DNA of 64,000 bases from Demequina salsinemoris. Its GTDB lineage: Bacteria; Actinomycetota; Actinomycetes; Actinomycetales; Demequinaceae. The position numbers were made by a program, and so were the translations under genes. Under the pieces are notes generated by a model that saw only the letters and a program-made list of their open reading frames with translations, was not told where the DNA came from and made no database searches. This document shows positions 18,999 to 29,352 of this stretch, one piece after another. Each line of letters starts with the position of its first letter. Within the stretch, counting starts at the first letter, position 1. Location: assembly GCF_000974805.1 (NCBI RefSeq), contig NZ_BBQZ01000001.1, forward strand, positions 363,680-427,679. Direction: 5' to 3'.

Positions 18999-20699
18999 GT
19001 GACGAAGGCGGTCCCAGCGGCGCTGAGGGCCGGCGTGGCCGGTCTCGCGCTGCTCGGTCTCGTCGCCTGCACCGGGACGACCGCCGAGGTGACGGCCTCG
19101 ACGCCGGCGAGCGCCGCATCGTCCCCGTCCGCCTCGTCCTCGTCTGCACCGTCCTCGTCCGCACCGGCCGACCCGACCACTGCCTCGTCGCCGTCCGCGA
19201 CGGGCTCGGCGGAGGCCGCGCACGCCGAGGCGACGGCCGAGCCCGAGACGCTCGTGTGGGGCCCCACCGTCGACGCGTGGGAGCAGGCGCTCGATGACGC
19301 CGCCGAGCTCGGGCTCTGGGAGGCCGCAGGAGCGGTCATCATGCCCGCCTACTCGGGAACCGACCCCGAGGAGCTCGCGGACCTGGTGGCGGACGCGTCC
19401 CTCGCGGGCGTGATGCTCATGGGGGACGCGACGCGCTCCAGGAAGACGGTGCTGGCGCTCACCGAGGCCGCGCAGGCCGGCGCCGGCGACCGTGGCTGGC
19501 AGGCGCTCGTCTCGGTCGACCAGGAGGGCGGGTCGGTCGCGAGGCTCGACGGCATCGTCCCCTCTCTGCAGTCGTTCATGGCCGCGGGCGCGGCGACGGA
19601 CAAGTCGCTCGTGCGAGGCGTCTACGCGCGCGCGGGCGCGGACCTGGCCGAGCTCGGCTTCGCCGTGGACCTCGCTCCCGTCGCGGACGTCACGATCGGG
19701 CTTGACGATCCCGTGATCCGCGATCGCTCCGCGGGAGACGACCCCAGCGCGGTCGCGGGGACCGTGGTCGCGGCGATGCTCGGCTACCTCGACGGCGGAG
19801 TCGTCCCAGCGCTCAAGCACTTCCCCGGCCATGGCGCCGCGACGACGGACTCGCACGATGACGTGCCCGTGCTCTCCGGCTCGCTCGACGACCTCGAGGC
19901 GACCGGGATCGCGCCGTTCCGCAGGGCCATCGCGGTCGGAGCGCCGATGGTGATGATGAGCCACGTCGCGGTCGACGCCTGGGGCGGCATCCCCGCGAGC
20001 CTCGACCCCGAGGCCTACGCGTACCTGCGCGAGGAGCTGGGCTTCACCGGGGTCGCCGTGACCGATGCGCTCAACATGGGCGCGATCATCGGCAGCCATG
20101 ACGCGGGCGAGGCCGCCGTCGACGCGCTCGCCGCGGGGGCCGATCTGCTGCTCATGCCCGAGTCCACCAAGGCGGCGCGCCGCGCGATCGTGAGCGCGGT
20201 CAAGGAGGGCTCGCTCTCGCGCGAGCGGCTGAACGAGGCGGCCGCGCGTGTGATCCTGCTGTCGCGGTGGCAGGAGAGCCTCACGACCGTCGAGGCGACG
20301 GTCGACGGCGACTACGCAGAGGCGCTCGCGCTCGGCTCGGTCACCGTCGGGGCCGCCGACTGCTCCGCGCCCTTCGTGGGCGACACGGTGACGATCTCGG
20401 GCGGCTTCGAGGCCGACCGCGAGGCACTCGCGGCCGCGTTCGAGGACGAGGGCGTCTCGGTCGGGGACGATGGCACCTCCGTGTGGATCACCGGCGGCGA
20501 CGGCGCCTCGGGCGAGGCCGACGTCGTGGTCGCGATGGGCGGGCCCTGGGCGCTCGCGAGGTCGCAGGCGCGGGTCTACGTCGGCGCGTACGGGCGCAGC
20601 GCGGACACGCTCGCCGCGGTCGCGTCGGTGCTCGCGGGCGCGGCCGATCCTCAGGGTTCGTGGCCCGTCGCTCTCAAGGGTGTGCCGGACGCCTGCTGA
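18999..20699 (+). CDS. glycoside hydrolase family 3 lipoprotein (NagZ-like)
   Basis: The 566-residue product has a signal peptide with lipobox LVAC at about residues 21-24, followed by a Ser/Ala/Thr/Pro linker to about residue 75, so it is a surface lipoprotein. The GH3 domain shows the substrate loop 'KHFPGHGAATTDSHDDVPVL' (Lys273 onward), with the catalytic His of NagZ-type enzymes, and the nucleophile Asp356 in 'VAVTDALNMG'. NagZ-type enzymes release N-acetylglucosamine from muropeptides, so a cell-wall role is likely. A C-terminal region of about 120 residues has weak similarity to the second GH3 domain. The GTG lies seven bases after tsaD. Confidence 0.9.
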   Translation: MTKAVPAALRAGVAGLALLGLVACTGTTAEVTASTPASAASSPSASSSSAPSSSAPADPTTASSPSATGSAEAAHAEATAEPETLVWGPTVDAWEQALDDAAELGLWEAAGAVIMPAYSGTDPEELADLVADASLAGVMLMGDATRSRKTVLALTEAAQAGAGDRGWQALVSVDQEGGSVARLDGIVPSLQSFMAAGAATDKSLVRGVYARAGADLAELGFAVDLAPVADVTIGLDDPVIRDRSAGDDPSAVAGTVVAAMLGYLDGGVVPALKHFPGHGAATTDSHDDVPVLSGSLDDLEATGIAPFRRAIAVGAPMVMMSHVAVDAWGGIPASLDPEAYAYLREELGFTGVAVTDALNMGAIIGSHDAGEAAVDALAAGADLLLMPESTKAARRAIVSAVKEGSLSRERLNEAAARVILLSRWQESLTTVEATVDGDYAEALALGSVTVGAADCSAPFVGDTVTISGGFEADREALAAAFEDEGVSVGDDGTSVWITGGDGASGEADVVVAMGGPWALARSQARVYVGAYGRSADTLAAVASVLAGAADPQGSWPVALKGVPDAC

Positions 20700-20725
20700 C
20701 GTCGGCGCCTCAGCGACACGGCGTC

Positions 20726-20773
20726 TCAGCGGCCCGGTTCCTCAGCGGCCCGGTTCCTCAGCGGCCCAGTGGC
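20726..20773. repeat. 16-bp tandem repeat, two exact copies plus a partial third
   Basis: TCAGCGGCCCGGTTCC occurs at 20726-20741 and 20742-20757. A third copy at 20758 keeps the first ten bases and contains the stop codon and last codons of the minus-strand gene. It looks like slippage duplication of that gene's 3' end. Confidence 0.75.
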
Positions 20774-21951
20774 TCGACGAGCAGCGCGGTGTGACGGCCG
20801 GCGATCCGCGTGAGGACCACCGTCGCGGCCTCTGTGCCGCGCAGCTTGAGCTGCGGGCGCAGCCTCTCCGGGGTCACGTCGATGCCGCGCTTCTTGATCT
20901 CGACGCGCCCGACGCCGCGCTCCCGCAGCGCCTTGGCGAGCCGCGAGGTCGAGTACGGCATGGACTCGAGCACGCGGTAGCCGCGCGCGAACGGGGTCGT
21001 GACCTGCGCATCGGACGTGAGGTAGGCGATCGTGGGATCGACCAGGCGTGCGTCCATCCGCTCCGCGAGCGGTCCGACGAGTCCCGCCCGGATGACGGCG
21101 CCGTCGGGCTCGTAGAGGTACTCGCCAAGAGGCCCCGGATCGCCGGGGAGGGGATCTCCAGCGATCTCGTGCGCCTCGTCGCCCTGGATCACGAGCGCGG
21201 CGTGCCCCTCGCGGCGGGCGAGCGGGCCGCACCACAGGCCGGCCTCCACCACGTCGCCGTCCACCGACACCCACTGCGCCTCGACGGGCGCCTCGGGAGC
21301 CGAGGAGGGGATCGCGTCGTGCGGGATGCCGGGACCGACCTTGACGCCGAGCGCGGGGAGCTGGTCGCGCAGCGCGAGCACGTCGTCGAGCGCGGGGGAG
21401 TAGTCGCGCGGGTCGTGGCGGCGCCCACGACCGGTGCGCCGGGCGGGATCCGCGAAGACCGCGTCGACGCCGTCGATGCCCCGCACCGTCGCCATCGAGT
21501 CCGCGTGGACGACCACCGCGTCGTCCCAGAGACGCAGGTGATGATCGGCGAGGAGCGCGGTCGCCTCGTCGAGCTCGAAGGCGACCACCGCGAGCCCGAG
21601 GGCGGCGAGCGCCATGGCATCGACGCCGAGGCCAGAGGTGAGGTCCGCGACGCGGGTGCATCCGGCGTCCCGGTAACGGGCCGCGTGGCGGCCCGCGACG
21701 CTGAGGCGGGTCGCCTGCTCGAGGCCCTCGCGCGTGAACAGCATCCCCGAGGCGAAGTCGCCGAGCTTGGCCCTGGCCTTGAGCCTCAGCTCGGCCTGCG
21801 TGAGCACCGCGGCCACGAGGCCCCCATCGAGGCCCTCGGCGCGCAGCCTGCTTCCGAACGACAGCGGCTCGATCGTGTCGTACGGCGGCAGGCCGTCGAT
21901 CAGAGCGAGGGTCTCGGGCGCCAGCAGCAGGCGTGCGGTGGAGGCGTCCAT
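20758..21951 (-). CDS. THUMP-like domain class I methyltransferase
   Basis: The 397-residue product has a SAM-binding core starting 'VADLTSGLGVDAMALAALG' (about 100-118), then 'FADPARR' in the position of the catalytic motif of N-methyltransferases, and a C-terminal THUMP-like domain ending 'TRIAGRHTALLVEPLGR'. This family is widespread in actinobacteria and is annotated as a putative rRNA/tRNA methyltransferase without tested substrate. I chose the ATG at 21951 (MDASTARLLLAPE); an ATG at 21972 is an alternative. Its upstream region contains the CIRCE operator shared with groES. Confidence 0.85.
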   Translation of the reverse strand: MDASTARLLLAPETLALIDGLPPYDTIEPLSFGSRLRAEGLDGGLVAAVLTQAELRLKARAKLGDFASGMLFTREGLEQATRLSVAGRHAARYRDAGCTRVADLTSGLGVDAMALAALGLAVVAFELDEATALLADHHLRLWDDAVVVHADSMATVRGIDGVDAVFADPARRTGRGRRHDPRDYSPALDDVLALRDQLPALGVKVGPGIPHDAIPSSAPEAPVEAQWVSVDGDVVEAGLWCGPLARREGHAALVIQGDEAHEIAGDPLPGDPGPLGEYLYEPDGAVIRAGLVGPLAERMDARLVDPTIAYLTSDAQVTTPFARGYRVLESMPYSTSRLAKALRERGVGRVEIKKRGIDVTPERLRPQLKLRGTEAATVVLTRIAGRHTALLVEPLGR

Positions 21952-21992
21952 GCCAGCGATGATTCCACGCATGGCGAACGCCCGCAGACGCA

Positions 21993-22019
21993 TTAGCACT
22001 CGCCGCGTGCGAGTGCTAA
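21993..22019. promoter_or_regulatory. CIRCE operator (HrcA binding site)
   Basis: TTAGCACTC (21993-22001), nine spacer bases, then GAGTGCTAA (22011-22019) is a perfect match to the CIRCE inverted repeat bound by the heat-shock repressor HrcA. It lies 117 bases before the groES start and 41 bases before the divergent methyltransferase start, so it could control both. Confidence 0.92.
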
Positions 22020-22135
22020 TCTGACGGTGCTCCGCAAGGGAGCGTGGCATCGGTCCGGCTCGCCTGACCCCCGCGACGGCAGGTCGCCCGGCAGATGTCA
22101 TCACCTGAACTTCGAGACGGAAGGTGAGGTCCGCA

Positions 22136-22429
22136 GTGTCGGTCTCAATCAAGCCTCTGGAGGACAAGGTCGTGGTCAAGGCGGCTGCCGCCGAGACGAC
22201 CACGGCCTCCGGCCTCGTGATCCCTGACACCGCCAAGGAGAAGCCCCAGGAGGGCGTCGTCGTGGCGGTCGGCCCGGGTCGTATCGACGACAACGGCAAC
22301 CGCGTCCCCGTGGACGTCGCCGAGGGCGACAAGGTCATCTACAGCAAGTACGGCGGCACCGAGGTGAAGTACGCGGGCGAGGAGTACCTCATCCTCTCCG
22401 CGCGCGACCTCCTCGCCATCGTCGGCTGA
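22136..22429 (+). CDS. groES: co-chaperonin GroES
   Basis: GroES caps the GroEL cage. The 97-residue product has the mobile loop '[21 protein letters not shown]' and the family ending '[14 protein letters not shown]'. It starts at GTG with GGAAGGTGAGG upstream. A CIRCE site controls it. It is followed directly by a strong terminator and not by groEL, so the chaperonin gene must lie elsewhere. Confidence 0.97.
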   Translation: MSVSIKPLEDKVVVKAAAAETTTASGLVIPDTAKEKPQEGVVVAVGPGRIDDNGNRVPVDVAEGDKVIYSKYGGTEVKYAGEEYLILSARDLLAIVG

Positions 22430-22446
22430 ACGACCGCTTGAGCGAA

Positions 22447-22480
22447 GAAGGGCTCCCGGGCTGCGGCCCGGGAGCCCTTC
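22447..22480 (+). terminator. groES terminator
   Basis: A perfect 15-bp stem GAAGGGCTCCCGGGC / GCCCGGGAGCCCTTC with a TGCG loop begins 18 bases after the groES stop. The right arm is followed by TGTCGT only. Confidence 0.9.
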
Positions 22481-22489
22481 TGTCGTAGT

Positions 22490-22523
22490 GAGGCCCCCGG
22501 AGGATCGATCCTCCGGGGGCCTC
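22490..22523. terminator. second terminator, probably for whiB
   Basis: A perfect 34-base palindrome (arms of 17, GAGGCCCCCGGAGGATC and its complement) lies ten bases after the groES terminator and 28 bases from the converging whiB stop. It can act on either strand. Confidence 0.85.
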
Positions 22524-22550
22524 GACGTCTCTGCGCACGGGTGCGGAGGG

Positions 22551-22841
22551 TCAGCCCGCCTGCCTGACCCGGTTGACGAGCATCGAGTGCCGCTCGTCCT
22601 CGCTCAGGCCGCCCCACACCCCGAACGGCTCGCGTGCCATGAGCGAACGCTCGCGGCACATCTCCTGGACTGGACAGTTGGCGCAGTACTGCTTCGCGGC
22701 CTCCGCCCGGCGACGGCGAGCCGCGCCGCGCTCGCCCTCCGGGTGGAAGAAGAGATCCGGATCCACTCCGCGGCAGGCCCCCCGGTACTGCCATTCCCAC
22801 TGGTCCTGCGTCGGTGCCGGCAGCCTTGCGATCGACTCCAT
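22551..22841 (-). CDS. WhiB family transcriptional regulator (WhiD/WhiB3-like)
   Basis: WhiB proteins are small iron-sulphur regulators that bind the sigma factor region 4. The 96-residue product has the four cluster cysteines (Cys23, then CANC and the following Cys62 in the CxxC...C pattern) and the beta-turn motif GVWGGL. The start 'LPAPTQDQWEWQYRGACRGVD' and 'FFHPEGERGAAR' are most like Streptomyces WhiD and mycobacterial WhiB3. In Streptomyces whiD also lies between groES and guaB, which supports the call. An AAGGGAG lies five bases before the ATG. Confidence 0.93.
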   Translation of the reverse strand: MESIARLPAPTQDQWEWQYRGACRGVDPDLFFHPEGERGAARRRRAEAAKQYCANCPVQEMCRERSLMAREPFGVWGGLSEDERHSMLVNRVRQAG

Positions 22842-23046
22842 GGCGACTCCCTTGTGTCGTTCCCCCTGAGCGACTCGATGACGAAGCCGGTGGCGACTTC
22901 GTTATCGAACCGTGATTAAGACCCTAGTTCGGACAATTCGCCCAGGTCAAGAGCTCCTCGTTGAACTCTTAGTGCCTGTCTATCCCCTTCGTCGGCCCTT
23001 GGCAATACCCCCTCGGGGTTCGGGAGGCGGGCCTCGCTCATCGCCG

Positions 23047-25310
<2,264 letters not shown>

Positions 25311-26588
25311 TCAGGGGTAGAGGCCGCGGAGGCGATGCGCGTCGACGACGCGCTCGACCGCGATCTCCGTCGCCGCCTCGCGGAACGTGAGGTCGTGGGC
25401 GCCCGCGCGCGAGACCACGTCGTGCCACGCACGCGACATGCGCTCCTCGAGCCGGTCGTTCACGTCCCGCTCGCTCCACTGGTAGGCCTGATTCGCCTGG
25501 ACCCACTCGAAGTACGAGACGACGACGCCGCCCGCGTTGGCAAGGATGTCCGGCACCACGAGCACGTCGCGCTCCCGGAGGATCGTGTCCGCGTCCTTGG
25601 TCGTGGGGCCGTTCGCTCCCTCGACGACGATGCGCGCCTCGACCTTCGCCGCGTTCTCCGAGGTCAGCACCCCCTCGACCGCGGCCGGCACGAGCACGTC
25701 GACGTCCAGGGTGAGCAGGTATGACGGGTCGATCGGCTCCGCACCCTCGAAGCCGACGACGCTGCCGGTGCGCTCCACGTGCTCGGACAGTCGCGCGATG
25801 TCGAGTCCCTCGTGGCTGTAGACCGCGCCGTCGATGTCGCTCACGGCGCGGACCTTGACGCCGGCCTCCGCGAGGAACCGGGCAGCGCCGTGGCCCACCT
25901 TGCCGAAGCCCTGGACCGCTGCGGAGGCGTGCGCCGGGTCGATGCCCCGGCTCTCCATCGCGTGCAGGGCGATGTGTGCGACGCCGCGCGACGTCGCGCT
26001 GGCCCTGCCGAGCGAGCCGCCGAGGCTCACCGGCTTGCCGGTGACGATCCCCGTCACGGTGTAGCCCCGGGCCACCGAGAAGGTGTCCATGATCCACGCC
26101 ATCGTCCGCTCGTCGGTGCCGATGTCGGGCGCGGGGATGTCCACCTCGGGGCCGATGACCGGCAGGATCTCCGACGTGTAGCGGCGCGTGACGCGCTCGA
26201 GCTCCGCCTGGCTGTGCTGACGCGGGTCGATCGCCACGCCGCCCTTCGCGCCGCCGTAGGGCACGTCGAGCAGCGCGCACTTCCAGGTCATCCACATCGC
26301 GAGCGCGCGGACCTCGTCGATCTCGACCGCGGGGGAGTACCTCAGGCCGCCCTTCGCGGGGCCGCGCGTGAAGTTGTGCTGGACGCGATAGCCCGAGTAC
26401 ACGGCGAGAGAGCCGTCGTCCCGGCGGAGGGGAATGCTGACCGCGAGCTCGCGGCGCGGGACCTTGAGCATCTCGTGGAGCCCGTCGGGCATGTCGAGCG
26501 CTTCTGCGGCCTGTCGGAGCTGGGCGAGCGCGTCGTCCAGCGGGCCGGTGGAACGCGACAGGGTCGCCGCGATCTCGGGGTGCGTCAT
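25311..26588 (-). CDS. gdhA: Glu/Leu/Phe/Val dehydrogenase (glutamate dehydrogenase)
   Basis: The enzyme interconverts glutamate and 2-oxoglutarate plus ammonia. The 425 residues carry the substrate lysines in 'GPAKGGLRYSP' and 'VPYGGAKGGV', the catalytic Asp segment 'DIPAPDIGTD', and the nucleotide-binding 'AVQGFGKVGHGAARFL'. This is the shorter class related to GudB/RocG rather than the 450-residue GdhA class, so the cofactor could be NAD. A CAGGAGGA precedes the ATG. Its end abuts the converging TauE gene. Confidence 0.92.
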   Translation of the reverse strand: MTHPEIAATLSRSTGPLDDALAQLRQAAEALDMPDGLHEMLKVPRRELAVSIPLRRDDGSLAVYSGYRVQHNFTRGPAKGGLRYSPAVEIDEVRALAMWMTWKCALLDVPYGGAKGGVAIDPRQHSQAELERVTRRYTSEILPVIGPEVDIPAPDIGTDERTMAWIMDTFSVARGYTVTGIVTGKPVSLGGSLGRASATSRGVAHIALHAMESRGIDPAHASAAVQGFGKVGHGAARFLAEAGVKVRAVSDIDGAVYSHEGLDIARLSEHVERTGSVVGFEGAEPIDPSYLLTLDVDVLVPAAVEGVLTSENAAKVEARIVVEGANGPTTKDADTILRERDVLVVPDILANAGGVVVSYFEWVQANQAYQWSERDVNDRLEERMSRAWHDVVSRAGAHDLTFREAATEIAVERVVDAHRLRGLYP

Positions 26589-26660
26589 TGCATCCTCCTG
26601 GTGCCTGTGCAGCCAGGCTACGCCCGGATCAGAGGTGCGAACGCACAGTTCGTCAGGCGT

Positions 26661-27413
26661 CTAGAACAGTGCGCCGAGCGCCTCCTCGGGCTCCGGCTCG
26701 GGTTCCGGGAGCGCGACCGGCCACAGCGGGCTCGGGAGGTCGTCCGTCGTCCCTTTCGACTTGAGGAAGGCCGCGAAGCGGGTGGCCCAGAGCCGGTGAG
26801 CCTCGATCTGCTGATCGTGCAGATCCGCGAGCGTCACCTCGTGGAGCGCCGGGTGCAGCTGAGCCATGGCGGGCAGCAGGTCGAGCGTGGCGAGCACGTC
26901 CGCGTCCGCGGCGTGCAGGTCGTCCGCCACGACCGGCACCGCGTAGATCCGGCACATGTCGATGAGCTTGCGGCTGCCCTTGCGGTAGCGGTCGAGGAAG
27001 CGGTCGATCACCAGGGGGTCCACGACGGGGCGGATGCCGTCTGCGAGGCGCGAGGTGAGCGATCTGAGACCGTGGCGAGCCAACTCGGCCTCGAGGATGC
27101 TGAGGTCGTACTGGACGTTGAAGCCGACGACGGGCACGCCCGCCGCGAGCGGCTCGGCGAGGGCCGCCGCGATCTCCTCGAGGGCGACCTTGGGGTCCAT
27201 GCCTTCGGCGCGCGCCTGCTCGTTGGTGATGCCGTGCACCTCGATCGCGCGCGCGGGGATCTCCACGCCGGGATTCACGAGCCACGTTCGGACGGCGGGC
27301 TCCTCGCCCGCTCGCCTGGTGATGATCGCGGCGGTGACGATGCGATCGTTCGCCGTGGACACCCCCGTCGTCTCCGTGTCGAATCCCACCATCGTCTCGT
27401 CGAGCCAAGTCAT
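26661..27413 (-). CDS. DnaQ-like 3'-5' exonuclease
   Basis: The 250-residue product has the three DEDD exonuclease motifs: ExoI 'VGFDTETTGV', ExoII 'VVGFNVQYDLSILE' and ExoIII 'HAADADVLATLDLL', with the histidine (DEDDh type). It is a stand-alone exonuclease rather than a polymerase subunit in this context. The C-terminus is rich in Pro and Glu. I chose the ATG at 27413 with AAGGTGG upstream; an ATG ten codons earlier is possible. It is divergent from guaB3. Confidence 0.9.
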   Translation of the reverse strand: MTWLDETMVGFDTETTGVSTANDRIVTAAIITRRAGEEPAVRTWLVNPGVEIPARAIEVHGITNEQARAEGMDPKVALEEIAAALAEPLAAGVPVVGFNVQYDLSILEAELARHGLRSLTSRLADGIRPVVDPLVIDRFLDRYRKGSRKLIDMCRIYAVPVVADDLHAADADVLATLDLLPAMAQLHPALHEVTLADLHDQQIEAHRLWATRFAAFLKSKGTTDDLPSPLWPVALPEPEPEPEEALGALF

Positions 27414-27531
27414 GGGCACCACCTTGTCACGACCGTCTGACATCGGCGTGCCACCGAGGTCCCTGGCGCGGTATCGGGCGGAGCCCCGGTCCTGGGCGCA
27501 TCGGCCCGGGTCCGTTGTCCGCGGGCACCGC

Positions 27532-27537
27532 TAGGCT
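27532..27537 (+). promoter_or_regulatory. -10 box (TAGGCT) for leaderless guaB3
   Basis: TAGGCT ends six bases before the GTG of guaB3. No ribosome binding site is present in the gap, so a leaderless transcript is expected. Confidence 0.6.
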
Positions 27538-27543
27538 GGGACG

Positions 27544-28668
27544 GTGAGCAACGAGATCGAGATCGGGCGCGGCAAGCGTGGCCGCCGCGCATACAGCTTC
27601 GATGACGTCGCGGTGGTGCCCTCGAGGCGCACGCGCGACCCGCGTCAGGTGAGCCTCGCGTGGCAGATCGACGCGTTCCGCTTCGAGATCCCTGTCATCG
27701 GCGCGCCGATGGACTCCGTGATGTCGCCCGAGACCGCGATCGCGCTCGGCCACCACGGCGGGCTCGGGGTCCTCGACCTCGAGGGCCTGTGGACGCGCTA
27801 CGACGACCCGCAGCCGCTGCTCGACGAGATCGCGACGCTGTCCATGGACGCGGCGACGGAGCGCATGCAGGAGATCTACCAGGAGCCGATCAAGGACGAG
27901 CTCATCGTCCAGCGTCTCCAGGAGATCCGCGCGGCGGGCGTGACCGTGGCCGGCGCGCTCAGCCCCCAGCGCACGCAGGAGCACTACGAGACGGTGCTCA
28001 AGGCCGGCGTGGACCTCTTCGTCATCCGTGGCACCACGGTGTCCGCCGAGCACGTGTCGGTCGAGGCCGAGCCGCTCAACCTCAAGAAGTTCATCTACGA
28101 CCTCGACGTCCCCGTGATCGTCGGCGGCGCCTCGACGTACCAGGCGGCGCTCCACCTGATGCGCACGGGCGCCGCGGGCGTCCTCGTCGGCTTCGGCGGC
28201 GGAGCGGCTCAGACCACCAGGACCACGCTCGGAATCCACGCGCCCATGGCGACTGCGGTCGCCGACGTCGCGGCAGCGCGGCGCGACTACCTCGACGAGT
28301 CCGGTGGCCGCTACGTGCACGTCATCGCCGACGGCGGGCTCGGTCGCTCGGGAGACATCGCCAAGGCGATCGCGTGCGGCGCCGACGCGATCATGCTCGG
28401 CTCCGCGCTGGCGCGCGCGGAGGAGGCTCCCGGCCACGGCTACCACTGGGGTCCCGAGTCGTACCACTCGGCGCTGCCGCGCGGTGAGCGCGTGCGCGTC
28501 GGAACCACCGGCACGCTCGAGGAGGTCCTCTTCGGCCCGGGCACGCGCGCCGACGGCACCACCAACATCATGGGAGCGCTGCGCCGCTCGATGGCCACGA
28601 CCGGCTACTCGGATCTGAAGGAGTTCCAGCGGGTCGACGTGGTCGTCAGCCCGTACCAGGCCGGCTGA
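27544..28668 (+). CDS. guaB3: GuaB3 family IMP dehydrogenase-related protein
   Basis: The 374-residue product is an IMPDH/GMP reductase-type barrel without CBS domains. It has 'APMDSVMSPETAIALGHHGG' at the start, the phosphate-binding 'HVIADGGLGRSGDIAKAIACGADAIMLGS', and a C-terminal 'GTLEEVLFGPGTRADGTTNIMGALRRSM'. At the position of the catalytic cysteine of GuaB (loop [11 protein letters not shown]) this protein reads GFGGGAAQTTR, so Gln223 takes the place of Cys. Its activity is therefore uncertain, since a thioimidate mechanism needs the cysteine. The next gene begins one base after its stop. Confidence 0.93.
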   Translation: MSNEIEIGRGKRGRRAYSFDDVAVVPSRRTRDPRQVSLAWQIDAFRFEIPVIGAPMDSVMSPETAIALGHHGGLGVLDLEGLWTRYDDPQPLLDEIATLSMDAATERMQEIYQEPIKDELIVQRLQEIRAAGVTVAGALSPQRTQEHYETVLKAGVDLFVIRGTTVSAEHVSVEAEPLNLKKFIYDLDVPVIVGGASTYQAALHLMRTGAAGVLVGFGGGAAQTTRTTLGIHAPMATAVADVAAARRDYLDESGGRYVHVIADGGLGRSGDIAKAIACGADAIMLGSALARAEEAPGHGYHWGPESYHSALPRGERVRVGTTGTLEEVLFGPGTRADGTTNIMGALRRSMATTGYSDLKEFQRVDVVVSPYQAG

Positions 28669-28669
28669 C

Positions 28670-29347
28670 GTGCGCTGCGCCGTCATCAGGCATGTCGCGT
28701 TCGAGGACCTGGGCTGCTGGGAGGCGGAGCTGCCCCGGCTCGGCTACGAGGTGCAGTACCTCGAGGCCGGGATCGACGACCTGACGCCCTTCCGCGACGC
28801 CGACCTCGGCATCGTCCTCGGCGGGCCGATCGGCGTGGGAGACGCGGGCGACTATCCGAACATCGCTCAGGAGATCGCGCTGATCCGCGAGCGGCTCGAC
28901 GCCGACCTGCCCACGCTCGGCGTCTGCCTCGGCCTCCAGTTCATGGCGGCCGCGCTCGGCGCGGACGTCGGCAAGGGGACGTTCGAGCTCGGGTGGAAGC
29001 GCATCGTCCCTTCTCCTGAAGGCGCGGCAGGGCCGCTGCGTCGCGTCGCCGGCACGCCGATGTTCGTGTGGCACGGCGACGAGGCGAGGCTTCCCGAGGG
29101 CGCGACGCTGCTCGCCTCCACGGACCAGGTGACGGTGCACGCGTTCTCGTACGGGCGCTCCCTCGCGGTGCAGTTCCACCCCGAGGTGGACCCCGCGACG
29201 TTCGAGCGCTGGGTCATCGGCAACATGATGGAGCTGCGTGAGATCGGGGTCGACATCCCCGAGTTCCGCGCGGAGATGGCCGAGCAAGGTCCGGCCGCCG
29301 TCGAGGCGAGCCTCGCGCTCCTGCGGGAGTACGTCGCCTCGCTCTGA
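28670..29347 (+). CDS. class I glutamine amidotransferase-like protein
   Basis: The 225-residue product has the class I triad: Cys in 'TLGVCLGLQFMAAALG' (about residue 84), His and Glu in 'AVQFHPEVDPATFERW'. No synthetase domain is attached, so it is a free GATase domain protein of the guaA/YfeJ type whose partner is unknown. It begins at GTG one base after guaB3. A second copy of this family is found at 44043, sharing 'VAFEDLGxWEAE' at the start and 'FHPE' at the end. Confidence 0.87.
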   Translation: MRCAVIRHVAFEDLGCWEAELPRLGYEVQYLEAGIDDLTPFRDADLGIVLGGPIGVGDAGDYPNIAQEIALIRERLDADLPTLGVCLGLQFMAAALGADVGKGTFELGWKRIVPSPEGAAGPLRRVAGTPMFVWHGDEARLPEGATLLASTDQVTVHAFSYGRSLAVQFHPEVDPATFERWVIGNMMELREIGVDIPEFRAEMAEQGPAAVEASLALLREYVASL

Positions 29348-29352
29348 GGCCG

